Assembly (NCBI GenBank): GCA_021613335.1
Contig: JAJTWR010000263.1
Coordinates: forward strand, 754,501-818,500
From: Whitmania pigra
Lineage: Eukaryota; Annelida; Clitellata; Hirudinida; Haemopidae
Reading direction: 5' to 3'
DNA length: 64,000 nucleotides
The first letter of the stretch is position 1, and each line of letters starts with the position of its first letter. Made by a program: the position numbers and the translations under genes. Below the pieces are notes generated by a model. The model saw only the letters and a list, made by a program, of their open reading frames with translations. It did not search any database and was not told the DNA's origin. This document shows, in pieces, positions 48,145 to 59,117 of the stretch.

Positions 48145-49574
48145 GATGGCGCCGAGTCCGACTGGACTAGCATCAGTGTGTATTCTGTTTGCTTGTCAGA
48201 GTCAAAATACGACATTACTGGAGCATTGCATAGTTTCTGTTTGAGTTGTGCGAGTGCAGATTCTTGCTCATTGGTCCACTGCCATGGTGTGTCCTGTCGT
48301 GTTAGTCTACGTAGTGGCTCGGAAACTGTAGCATAGTTTGGTATGAAACGAGCACAATAATTAGTCATCCCGAGTAGACTGCGGACTTCAGATGCATTGG
48401 TTGGCATGTTCATGTTAACAATTGACTGAATCTTCTTCGGGTCTGCCATGATGCCACGTTCAGTGAATACGTTACCAAAGAATTCGAGAGTGCGCTTCGC
48501 ATAGACGCATTTCTGCTTGTTAAGAGTTAGCCCTTTTTCTCTCAGACGTTGAAACACGGCACGCAGATTGTTGAACATCTCCTGCTCGGTTCTACCGTAC
48601 ACAAGAATGTCGTCACTAATGTTTATTGCGCCCGTTAATCCACTGAGTGTCTCACGGATTGCATTCTGGAAAATCTCTGCAGCGCATGAAATACCGAAAT
48701 TGAGACGTTTGTATCGACGCAGACCAACATGCGTGGAGAATGTTGTAATGTAACGTGATTCAGGTGCAAGTTCAAGCTGATTATATCCTTGATTTAAATC
48801 CAATTTTGAGAAAACTGTTGCACCATTTAGATCACTGATCAGTTCATTTATAGTAGGCGTAATGTGTCTTTCACGTTTGATTGCTGTGTTAGCTTGGCGC
48901 ATATCTACACATACACGTTTTTGGCCAGTTTCACTCTTAGGCTTGGGTACGACGACGACTGGACTCACCCACGGAGTAGCTCCTTCGGTCATTTCGATGA
49001 TGTCGAGCTCTTCGTCATGCTTGAGTTGATCTTCTAACTGTTGACGAACATGGAATGGCACCCGACGATGAGGCTGCGCGACTGGTTGTACGGCGTTGTC
49101 GATGTGTAGTTTGACTTGGAAGTCCTTCAGCTTACCGACACCACGAAATAAATCAGCATATTCTGTGACGAGTTCATTGACGATCTGATCGGTGGATGTC
49201 GTACGTTCACCAATCGGTTTCACGACGTGCAGTAGGTGTAGTGCTTGAGATACTTCCCAGCTTAGGAGAGAACCTTCCTTGCTATCAATGACGTAGAACA
49301 GTGTGTCTGACTTTCTGTCTTTATATCTAACCACAGCACGAAAAGTCCCTAGCACCTTGAGAGGGCTTTGCGAACAGTATGCAAATACTTGTTTGTAGTT
49401 GCTGTGCAGCTGAGGTACAGGTTTAATTTTAGAAAAATCGAGTTGGCTCATGATGCTTACACTTGCTCCTGAGTCTGCGATGACATCGATTGTAGTGTTG
49501 TTTACATTTACTAAGAAGTGTGGTAGATTTCTTTTGGTGTCCAATCGATTTGAATGAACGCTCAGTGCATACAC
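48141..49574 (-). pseudogene. Gypsy pol, protease and reverse transcriptase part
   Basis: The protease motif is IADSGASVSIM. The reverse transcriptase has VCVDMRQAN, FSKLDLNQGYNQ and NISDDILVYG (a serine at the x position before DD, as in K02A2.6-type elements). The frame stops at RNase H because of a dinucleotide insertion. Coding actually continues upstream of its first Met toward the gag zinc knuckle, up to about 49800 in the same frame. Confidence 0.92.
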
Positions 49575-49698
49575 ATAACGACTCTGCTCAGATGAATGTT
49601 CACTGTTGTCAGATGAACTTCTGTTGCTGTCGGCATTGACACGGCGAACACGATGGTATTTGCCATGACGGGTTTTCGGCAGTCGGCTTTGCGGTCTA

Positions 49699-50424
49699 TC
49701 ATGTGATATGCTGTCGCGATGTCGCTGATGTGGCGGCTGTTGTGATGCACCATCTTTCGAACGACACTGTGACGCAAAATGATTTGGCTTCTTGCACGAA
49801 TTGACACTTCATGTCAGCTGTTTTCTTGGAATTGTTGCAAATCTGCTTATTGCGATTCAGACTCAGTTTGTTAACATGCTCATTCTCCATACTCTTTGCT
49901 TGGATATCGGAGAGTTCTAAACTACGACCAACATCTATGAGTTTAGTGAGAGTCATGTCAGGTTCACATAGGGCTTTACGGCGTAGTGTACTTGATAAAC
50001 AACCTTGGATGATTTGAGATTTTATCTCACGATCAACATTGTCGAAAGAGCATGAGGTTGCCAGTTGTTTCAAACGGGTGTAGTAGGCTGTTAGTGGTTC
50101 ATCTGTTTGTTGTTTAGATTGTCGAAACGTGTAGATCTGGTATTCGACGTTTTGCTTTGGTGTGAAAAACTTGTTGAGAGCAGTGACAGCCTTTTCGAAC
50201 GGATCCTCTCCCTCTGCAGCTTCGGCATCTGGAAGAGTATCAAGGATGTCGTTGACTTCCTCACCCGCGTAGTGGAGTAGGAGAGCTCTTTGACGTTTGC
50301 GATCAACAATACTTACGGCCACCATCAGGTTGCGAAAGCGAGAAACCCACTTTGTCCATCGAACTCCTGCTGAGTCGTGTGAATCGACTACAAACGACGG
50401 AAACGTTGGTAGTGCTTCAGCCAT
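49699..50424 (-). pseudogene. Gypsy gag
   Basis: The gag protein starts MAEALPTFPSF and contains a retrotransposon gag capsid domain (RWTKWVSRFRNLM; YQIYTFRQSKQQTDEPLTAY; IIQGCLSSTLRRKAL). Its CCHC zinc knuckle is split by one extra base near 49800, so the remainder of the knuckle lies in the pol frame. In related elements gag and pol form one continuous frame, so this is either a +1 shift or a mutation. Confidence 0.9.
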
Positions 50425-50566
50425 GGATTAGATAATGGTGTTATCGATAGTAGCTTTCGATGACTTCGATAACGCTCGGAGGCCAGACAACAGCGTCTAT
50501 CCGAAATGAACAAACTTCCGATTTTTGTCGATAAAAATTGGTGCAAACTATTTGCGAAGGTCCGTT

Positions 50567-50584
50567 TCGAAATTCTCGTCGCCA
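50567..50584 (-). other. Gypsy primer-binding site
   Basis: One base inside the 5' LTR (element orientation) the minus strand reads TGGCGACGAGAATTTCG. It begins with the TGG expected to pair with a tRNA CCA end. The tRNA species was not determined. Confidence 0.75.
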
Positions 50585-50585
50585 A

Positions 50586-50696
50586 TGTGATGTTCTATCG
50601 TTTTATTTGTTCGTAAAAACCAACAACCGTTCCTTTTAATTTCCGCACTTCAACGCCGCCATATAAACAAAGATCCCCTATCGTTACTACATTACA
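50586..50696 (-). repeat. Gypsy 5' LTR (element orientation)
   Basis: This LTR is 111 bp and identical to 46233-46343. It is bounded by the GACTA duplication on the outside and the primer-binding site on the inside. Confidence 0.95.
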
Positions 50697-50924
50697 GACT
50701 ACTATGCATGTAAATCATCTTAGACTGACTGATTGGGTGACTGATGCGCTACTATTTGTAGAATGGTTTTTCACTTTTAAATGGATGCCTTGTGCCATTA
50801 AAATTTGATTTTTATTACAATTTCAAATTTAGTGTAATACAGTAAGATTAAATATATAGACATGGAAAAGGGCGCCAATTCTATAGTTTGTCCCCGGGCG
50901 CAAAATACCCAGGCTACGCCTCTG

Positions 50925-51326
50925 CTGTATATATCATATTATTATATTTACGAACAATGTTTTTTTGATGTGTGTTATCGGTGTCCGTTGTTCTTTATTG
51001 CTGAATCTGCTGTTGTCCACGTCCTAATCATCTAGTTATGAAATAACACACATGAAGACGAGTAGCTAAAAGTGTTAATGGTTAACGCACAATTGCTTTG
51101 CGGATAATTAAATATCTAAAATAAAGTTAAAGATATGCCGTGAATTTTTCCAATTTGTATTTAGCGTTTTTCCAAGAATATAGCATCCAGGCGATTGTAA
51201 CATGCAAATTACTATAATGGTGCACCTAATCAAGCAAGTTAGAATTAATTTCTACGATTATAGGATACACCGCGATAAGCTTAACCTCTGGGATTTCCAA
51301 AAGAAAGTTTACTTTCTCTCTGCGCG
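50925..51326. other. RLR-B proximal upstream region
   Basis: This region starts with the right target duplication of hAT 2 and resumes homology to the RLR-A upstream flank (33045-33290: ATATTTACGAACAAT and GTTGTTCTTT motifs). About 400 bp separate the transposon from the RLR-B start codon, so the transposon may have replaced the distal promoter. Confidence 0.7.
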
Positions 51327-54300
51327 ATGTATCCCGAGGTCAACCTGAGGGCTTCTCTTGCCACAATTCACGATGATGTCGATAAAATTACACTTCAGAA
51401 GTTATCTTTTACTCACGTTAAAGAAGCTGGAGACAGAGAAAAGATACAAAACTTTATAGACTTGGTAGTTATAATGCAGCAACGTGATCCCAACGGTTAT
51501 CTTCATTCTCTGAAAGCTTCTTGTGAACAAATACAACGCAATGATATTGTAGAAAAGTTGGACAATCTTATTTCACAATCACCTCAAAGCCTGTGTTTTT
51601 TTGCTCGAATAAGATCGCAATCTGCCCGAGCTACTTTAACAAATGATGATAATGTAAGTTTTCAGGAAAATTTTGAAACCAGAGCTGGTGATGAAAGATC
51701 ACAGTCAAATTATTCACTCAGTGAAGGTGATAGCATTGATTTCAGTGGAGAAGATGATCACAGAAGTTTTCCAGTAACTATCTCGTCGGAGAACTCACTA
51801 AAGAGATTCAAGGCCATTCAAAGTGACTTCAAACTCAGGAATTACCAGCTGGAACTTGCCCAACCATCCATAGCAGGTCAAAATGTGATCATATGTTCTC
51901 CCACTGGATCAGGCAAGACTGTCACAGCCGGATACATATGTAAGAAATTAATCGAAAGAGATCCAAGGGTTAAGATAGTGTTTTTGGTGCCTGTGAGGAG
52001 TCTCTCTAATCAGCAATCAGAAATATTGACAATATTGTTGGATGAACCAGTCATGAGTAACCCTGATGTCTGTTTGAAGGAATTACTAAATAGATGTCAT
52101 GCTGTTGTTGTGACACATCAGGTCTTACTTAATGAACTTGAAAGTAAATCAATCGACTTACAGGACATAGATTTTATAGTGTTTGATGAGTGTCATCATA
52201 CAAAGCTGGAGCATCCTTACAATAAAATCATGAATATTTATCATCGTAAAAAACTCGAGAATCAAAATTACAAGCTCCCACAAATTCTTGGAATGACAGC
52301 ATCGCTTGGAACAAATAATTCCAAAATTGGATCTCAAATCCTTTTTCATTTTGCTACCTTATGTGCAAGACTGGATAGTAGGATAAAAGTTATCGAGGAT
52401 GAGAACAACAAGGAAGAACTGCTGAAGCACAATTCCAAGCCAACAAATGATCAGATCATAACCTGTGTTCCTCGCCAGAATCCACACTTTTACTTGGTAG
52501 ATATTTTATTTTTTTAATTTTGAAGTGTTAGTCCCCATTAATCAAAACAATTCATCATTTGTCTTCAGGAGCTCTCAAGTTTGATGTGTGAAATTGAGAT
52601 GGAAAATCAATTTCAGTCTATGCCAACTCATGGAAGCCAAGCATATCAAAATAAAATAATTGAAATGAGAAAGGGTTTTGAAGAAGTGGGAGAAACAATG
52701 AATGAGATTTTTGTCTGCAAGTCACTTGAGAAACTTAATGAGGCTCTCTTGCTATTCAATGACACCACAGAGGAATATGCAATCACAACCCTAAGAATAG
52801 ACTTGGAATTTTTGTATGGAGTTGAGAACCAAACAGACCTCCTGCTGAAAATTGAAATGGTTATCAAGGACTTGGAAACAATGTGCTGTTATAATGAAGC
52901 ATGGATAAATAATGAGAAGCTGGTCAAATTGTGTCACCTCCTTGAGAATATGAGCGTACAAAATGCAACATGTATTTAAACGTTCTTTTGATTGTTGAAA
53001 ATATTCAAAATTTGTAAACATTTTTATTGTTTAGGTGTCATAATAGCAAGAACCTGCAGAATTGTTGACTTCTTGTATAACTTCTTGGATGGCCACAAAG
53101 ATTTGAAAAAAAAGCTACACTGTCTCAACATTGTAGGCCAGGGTAATGAAGAACATGGCATGACAGAGTATCAGCAATTAAGAACTATTTCAACATTCAA
53201 GAGTTGGTTTGCAAACTTAGTTTGTCTTATCAAGAATTGTAGGCTTTCCTAGCTTCAACAAAATAAGTTATAACTACATGTGTCTATACCAAGCAGAAAG
53301 ATGTTTCCAAAAATATTTTTAACAGATATAGCAGGTACAAAATGTTCTGTTCTTATTGCCACTGATGTTGTTCAAGAAGGCATGGACTATCCAAAGTGCA
53401 ATTCAGTTATAAGGTGCAACTTAACAATCATTACTTAACATTACATCCTTTCCATTGAAACTATATATCTTTCTTACATTATTTATAATCTAGATTATAA
53501 GTTAATGCAAAAAATAGTTTTGCTGGTCAAATGTTACTTTGGTGATAATTACATAATTGCAGGTACAATTTCGTGAGCAATGAGATAGGCACAGTTCAGT
53601 CCAGGGGTCGTGCCAGAGCTCCAGACAGCCAAATATTTCTGATTGTTGATGAAGGATCCATAAATCTCAAAAGAGAAATTGAGAACCTTTTTAGGGAAAG
53701 GAAGATGCTTGAAGTATTAGATCATTTACCAGATCAAGAAGCCATATTTCAACAATTTTTGGATAGGGCTAAAGTACATTTTCAAAATTTGATTGATAAT
53801 CAACTTAATGGATTGCATTATTATTTAATTTGATTATCTATATTTTCATTTGAATGAAAAACAGACAGATCTCTATGGAAGTTTAGAATCAGAAATGAAA
53901 AAAGAAGAGTTAAAAACAATGGATGCTAATAAAGTAACAATCCATTGCAAGACTTGCAAGCAAATTATGTGTTCTGGAAGTTCTATAAAAAAATCTCCTT
54001 CAGGATACATTTCCATGGATCATGACTCCATAATTAAAAATACAAAATTCTGTAAATGGTCAAACATTCAAAACTTTAAACAAAACCAGCATTTGGGTAA
54101 GCCATTATTACATGACCATTTCAAAGGAAATATCACACCATCATTAAATTTTTTATTCTTTTCCTAGGTGATGTGAAGTGTTTGATATGTAATGCAGCAG
54201 TGGCAGTAAAGATTAATTTCAAGAAAAATTGCAACATCTATGCATATATTTTGATAAAAGAAGCATTATCATATAAGGAAAATGTCTGCATGACCTACAC

Positions 54301-54373
54301 AAACATACCTAAAACATGGGATCGACTACCATTCAAAATTGAGAATCTCTTGGATAGCCAACTATTAACATGA
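51327..54373 (+). CDS. RIG-I-like receptor B: DED-like + DExD/H helicase + zinc C-terminal domain
   Basis: This is a paralogue of the gene at 33293 with the same seven-exon structure: 51327-52496, 52569-52971, 53035-53238, 53326-53413, 53563-53773, 53865-54096, 54168-54373; 837 aa, phases consistent. The first five exons have exactly the same lengths as in copy A; exon 6 is 6 bp longer and exon 7 is 3 bp shorter. All helicase motifs (PTGSGKT, DECHH, MTASL, ATDVVQEGMD, QSRGRAR) and both zinc Cys pairs (HCKTC; KCLIC) are kept, so both paralogues look functional. Differences concentrate in the linker (residues 89-160), the helical insert and the C-terminal domain, while the core around motif I is almost identical at DNA level. 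An AATAAA lies at 54436-54441. Confidence 0.93.
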
Positions 54374-55250
54374 TATGGAGGACGACAAGTTTTTTATTTT
54401 GCTTGTGAGGGTTGATTTTAGTAAATTATATTTATAATAAATCCATAATTGGAGATCATTTGCAAGCTATGTGGTGAAAAAGGCATAACTGTGTAATGAC
54501 TAAAATAGGCCTCAACTATTCTGCAAATACTTTGAATTGTAAATAGAATGCAAATTAACTTTGTAAATTATCACGTGAGTTTCTGATTGACAATGAATTT
54601 GTCTCAAAATTGTGTTATGGTTGCTAGGCCAAATCAAAAGCTATAGACTCCATATAGCCAGACTTTTGTTTTTTTTTATGCAAACCATTTCAAAAATATA
54701 AAAAAAAAGTTATATTTGTTTATTCATCTACATTACCATGATAACATTTGCATTAAAAGTTTGACTAAAAAGTCAGAAAAATGTCTTAACTTCCGGGGAT
54801 AAATGCACACAGGTTAATGTAATTACTTCATTTTTTCGTGAGCAGGACAAGATTTTTAAAGCTCTGATAAGTGCTGTTAAAAGTTTTCAAACAAAAAACA
54901 TTTATCAAAGAAATATATGTGTTTATTTATTTGAATAAATTCCTTCGCATAACAAGGATGATTTGGACTAAACAAAATTTAAAAGAAATTTTTTTAATAA
55001 TACCAAAAAGCCTTATGTAAAGGTTGTAATATACTTTGTTTGGTATTAACTTTTTAATCAAACCTATTTAACACAACTTTTATCTACAGCCAACAAATTG
55101 TCTAAGGAATTTTTTGAAATAAATGGAAAGTTTCTTTTGAAGTTATGATAAAGGACGCATTAAGTCTATGCCTTGAGGACATTTTCTGGTTATGAAATTT
55201 TGTGATTAAAGCAAAGCTTTAGCAGGGTTACAGATTCAAACCCTTCTCCC
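54374..55250. other. RLR-B 3' flank, non-coding
   Basis: This stretch matches the RLR-A 3' flank (36319-36900) and then the region upstream of the CCDC15-like gene (38840-39110). The roughly 1.9 kb with CCDC15 is absent here, replaced by about 70 bp that include a short dispersed repeat. Confidence 0.75.
54915..54975 (+). repeat. Short dispersed repeat, copy 2
   Basis: GTTTATTTATTTG, then TTCGCATAACAAGGATGATT and TGGACT. The motif order is the same as at 8128-8190 and 62077-62140. It lies exactly at the point where copy B lacks the CCDC15-like gene. Confidence 0.5.
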
Positions 55251-56468
55251 GAAATAATTAAAAATTAAAAAAAATAAATGCAAATCTTCCAACAAATTTA
55301 GAATTTCTAAACAAAATTGATATAGGGCAAGTAAATAATTAAAATAAAAATAATTATTTTGACTTAATATTTAAATGTATTGCCAATAGCAATACCAATA
55401 CTTATTTAAAAATGTAATATTAGTAATACTTTTTTCAATCAAGAACCAAGGAGCCTCTGACGCTATGCTTAAGGCGCCATACAAAATGAGCTATTGTTAT
55501 TACTATTCTTTTCCTTATTATTATTATTATTGTTATTTTACATTAAAAGCTCAACAAATATTTCATAAAACCAAAAAATTTAGTGAAGCAATTTAAATAA
55601 GTGATTATCATTTTGTCAGAAGCAAAAACAGCAACTTTTCGAAGTGTTCACACGACATATTTGATCGTAGTGGTGAAAAGATCCTGCCATCCACTGCTGC
55701 GGTAGCAGGCAATCCAGTCTTGAAGGCTGCATACAACTTTTTTTATGTTTGGATATCTACTGAGAATTGACAATTCTGAAGTCATGTCGGCCAAATATCT
55801 GACCTCTTCCTCACCAACAACAAAATCTAATCTTTGTCTCCTGTTGGACAAGGCTGCGAAGAAATTTGTGGAAAAATCTTCTGCCTCTGGCTCCAGCGCT
55901 TGACCATCTGCAAACATGCCACCATGTTTTTTGTCATCCTTCATCGTGTCTATGCGTGACTTAAATGTCATCACGAGTTTCGATTTCAGGACCTCACCAG
56001 TTAGTAAAATTTAAATTGAGGATGGACTATGGCTGCGAGCTGAGCATCAGTGTTATTATTTATGTTATTAAATCTAACCCATCGCCAGGGTTGTTGATAT
56101 TGCAGTATTGGTATCGCCGATACTTTTTGGCTAGCGATGCTAGATGCCAACACTTTTTTTACGAGCGTTTTATTTAAAATAATAAAAATTGAATATATTA
56201 AATTATTATTTATTATTATTATTATTTTATTATTTATTAATAAATTATATGGCCCCGAGCGCCAAAATGAGGCTTACAGCGTTACATTGTAATAAGTGAA
56301 CATGGTTAATAAATCTCAAGGTCACTGGAGCGGCTGCAGCAGACATGCGGCTGCCATCCACTGTGGACGACTTTTAAGAAACGGTGCCCATTAGGAGTCT
56401 AAGATATTCTCTAATTTTTTGAATATAAAAAATATATATATAGATTTGAAATAATGTATATATATATA
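55251..56468 (-). mobile_element. Composite insertion: non-LTR tail and ZBED-like hAT remnant
   Basis: At 55441-55525 a GAACCAAGGAGCCTCTGA segment with an ATT tail repeats the non-LTR end seen in BIRC6 intron 69. At 55625-55974 (-) a hAT fragment reads FFAALSNRRQRL and YLADMTSELSILSRYPNIKK, then shifts frame at a 7-base A run and continues as a hAT dimerisation-like end. At 56236-56400 there is similarity to the left interior of hAT 2 (GCGCCAAAATGAGG). All pieces are decayed. Confidence 0.65.
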
Positions 56469-57621
56469 CAGTCAAACCCGGTTATGTCGCCAGCATAGGG
56501 GTTTGCCAAAAAGCGTCGAGATAACCGATGATAGAGATAACCGAAAATCAATATGGCGACTTTATGTTAATAAGGGCTTACAATTTCTTTATGTACATAA
56601 TATGCGTCAATAAATAAGAATGTACATGCACGTGTTTTTAATGGTTTTTTACACAACATCAATTGATATTTGATATTGGTAACAGTAATATGTACATATA
56701 TGCTTGCTAACAACAAAAGGCAGGTGTAAACCTACAGCAGAGATTTACCAATATGCAAAAAGAACTACAGTCGATTCTCGATACAAACGTTTCTAAATAT
56801 TTTTTCCTATATTGCAAAATCCGCTCAAAGATCGCTCACAAAATCCCCCCAAAAATGTGATGGGTGTTCATAAAAAAAAACTTACAGTGCCAAAATTCGC
56901 GAGTCGCTTTGAAGACACGTGGAAGCAGTTACTATAGTTTCTTTACAAAATCAAATGGGCTTTGTTGATTTTTGCATGTAACAGTCTGCTTGAAAACAAG
57001 TTATTATTGATGTTGTCCAAAACAGTTTCATCTCCTACAAAAGAACCATGCTGTCGCATTTTCTGCAGCATTTCTACCATCTCACCGGCAGAGGGAATTT
57101 GTTCCAAATCTTCGTCCGCATCTTCTTCATATTCTTTGGCATTACCCCATGCCTTGTGTTGATTGTACTCTTGATACAATGTCTTCATTGGTGATCACGC
57201 CATCAGTAATGTCTTTCTCGATGTCTATGTAATCTCGGAATTCTTGGACAGTGATGGTCCTATGCCTCCTCTTCCAGGGTAGCATCTGCAAGGCTTTATT
57301 TTTCTCCCAATTCTGAGCATGCACGGCAAATCAACAAGAGTGAATTGGGTTCGGCGAAATAAAAGAATCAACATAACCGATGAGAAAATGCCGCAACAAC
57401 GTGGGAATTTGGCGGTTCCACTCCAAAGTTGGGATAACTGGTGTAAAGTGACGAATTTGACTATTTTGTGCTCGAGATATTAGGTTTCGGCGACATAAAA
57501 GCATCGACATAACCGATGAGAGAATGATAAAACAAAGAGGGAATTCGGGGGTTCCACTTCAAAAGCGCTGACTCAATAGGGTTGGCGAGTTAACCGAGGT
57601 CGAGATAAGTGGGTTCCACTG
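56469..57621 (-). mobile_element. Tigger/pogo-type element (1,153 bp) with degraded transposase
   Basis: The ends are CAGTCAAACCCGGTTATGTC on the left and CAGTGGAACCCACTTATCTC read from the right, flanked by TA on both sides, as expected for Tc1/mariner-pogo elements. On the minus strand, 57324-56943 holds two overlapping frames resembling the acidic C-terminus of Tigger transposases (TVQEFRDYIDIEKDI; EEDADEDLEQIPSAGEMVEM). The DDE domain is missing, so it is non-autonomous. Confidence 0.75.
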
Positions 57622-58794
57622 TATATAAAAATGCGAGTTATATATATAGAGTTATAACAGAGCAATATAAATTTACAAATCAACTTTATTAATTATTACG
57701 CGCATTATCTATGAAATGAAGCTACAAAAATCACATTTAGCTTTATTCCAGTGACTCAGTGATTTTGTCGTTAATTGTTTAGTTGTTCAGTTCCATGGAA
57801 CTGCTTCTCTGAAGGCCACCTTAATTAATTTGTAACTCTTTTTGGGTTTGTATATCGATGATATTTACATAAAATGTAATTGTGATCGCGTATTTATAAA
57901 AAATTTCAAGTTTTATTGGATATAAGTGAGAATGATGATGGTTTTTAAAACGTCCACAAAATGGTAGTTTATTTGAAATTTTATGTGATGTTTTGCATGC
58001 AATAAAGTGATGCTATGCATAAAATTTAGTAATATTGAACTTATATTTAGCGAGCTATAACTCTTTATTAAATTAAAAATGTAAATAATTAAAATAATAT
58101 TCGCAGAGGGAAATATTTATTCTAAATTATATTTAAATCACAGTTGTTAAATTAACAATGTAAATAATGAAGCAACATCCGCAGTGGAAAATATTTATTT
58201 ATTCAAAAGGGGGGGATCTACGGCCCCATCCTCCTGACTTTAGACCAGACCTCAAAAAAGGTCATCTCCTCGTGAGGGTTTGTCCCCTTTGGGAAATGCT
58301 GAAATGACGTCCCTGGTTATAAAGAATTTATGGGGCGTTCTCAGTAGCGCAGCAAGGGTGGGGCGGCATTTTGAAAGGATAATTAAAAAAATAATAAATA
58401 GTAAAAAGGTAACAAAAATCTTAAGTTTTTAATTAATGAGTTTTAAAGGTTGATGTGATACTGCTTAGGTATCGTGTCTAAATGAAATTTTTCTAACCTA
58501 TGAACTTTATTAGGGATTATTCACCTAATTAGCTAACATTTGATGTCGACGCTATTCTGCATCTATGCATCACAGGGACGTCTAAAATCAGATGACTGGT
58601 TTAGGTATCAAGCGGGCGATGGAACTAATGGAGTATTCGAGCAGACGCTGTAAATGTTGTTGTGAAGAAATTATCGGAAGTCGTCACTGCCCTGGGGTAT
58701 TTCATGGTAGAAGGAGAAATTGCAATCACAATACCAGATGCATCTTTACTTCTGGACTGTCGTTTCCGTTTCTTTCTTTTCTGAGTCTTTGGAA
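57622..58794. other. Uncharacterised part of the copy B insertion
   Basis: This is AT-rich sequence with no recognised gene. At 58541-58794 two opposed short frames exist: 58592-58819 (+), Cys-rich in part, and 58625-58810 (-), Lys/Arg-rich at its start. Neither matches a family I know. At about 58795 homology to copy A (39135) resumes. Confidence 0.5.
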
Positions 58795-59117
58795 TTCTTT
58801 CTTTTCCCAAAAATCATGATGCCCAAAAGTATTTTCAAACAAAAGGGCTGAATTTGCAACAAAGTTCACAGATGAGAGGTTGCCTTCTTCAAAATAGAAC
58901 AAAGATGGTGGACGAATAAAAAAAATTTTGCTCTGAAATAGGGATAAGCATGGACGTCAAATCCGCAAATAGAAACGAATGGATGGTGAAGGATTGACTG
59001 ATGCAGCACTGGGATTTGACGCTGAGTTGCTAGGAAATGATATCTTGCAGATTTCAGCAAATTCATGATCTTAGACACAAATACGCATTTCTTACAAATC
59101 AAATTTAAGGCGTACAG

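Larger units (their letters stand above)
46233..50696 (-). mobile_element. Gypsy/Ty3 LTR retrotransposon (4,464 bp), nested in hAT 2
   Basis: Two 111-bp LTRs (46233-46343 and 50586-50696) begin TGTGATG and end ATTACA and are identical by eye. The 5-bp target duplication GACTA is exact on both sides (46228-46232 and 50697-50701). On the minus strand the order is LTR, primer-binding site, gag, protease-RT, RNase H-integrase, purine tract, LTR. There is no env-like ORF. The gene order and the ISDD form of the RT motif point to Ty3/Gypsy. The identical LTRs imply a young insertion. Confidence 0.96.
44215..50924 (+). mobile_element. hAT transposon 2 (6,710 bp including a nested Gypsy element)
   Basis: The ends read CAGAGGCGTCGCTAGG (44215) and, from the right, CAGAGGCGTAGCCTGG (ending at 50924). 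The target duplication CTGTATAT is exact at 44207-44214 and 50925-50932. A run of about 15 G follows the left inverted repeat. Without the Gypsy element and one copy of its 5-bp duplication, the hAT would be about 2.2 kb. That fits an internally deleted element that kept the C-terminal half of its transposase. Confidence 0.93.
44009..59045. repeat. Segmental duplication copy B (RLR-B), interrupted
   Basis: This is the counterpart of copy A at 32759-39385. It is split by a hAT insertion (44215-50924) with a clean 8-bp target duplication, and by a composite block of about 3.5 kb at 55250-58790. The CCDC15-like gene and about 1.9 kb around it are missing. Homology restarts immediately after the hAT target duplication (ATCATATTATTATATTTACG at 50933). 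Confidence 0.85.

Noticed and set aside
46233..50696. Endogenous retrovirus with env
   Set aside because: No env-like frame lies between integrase and the 3' LTR; gag-pol only.
33293..54373. The two RLR copies as allelic haplotypes misassembled in tandem
   Set aside because: Flank content differs (the CCDC15-like gene only in A), and the linker and insert regions differ far more than expected for alleles. Read depth would still be the decisive check.
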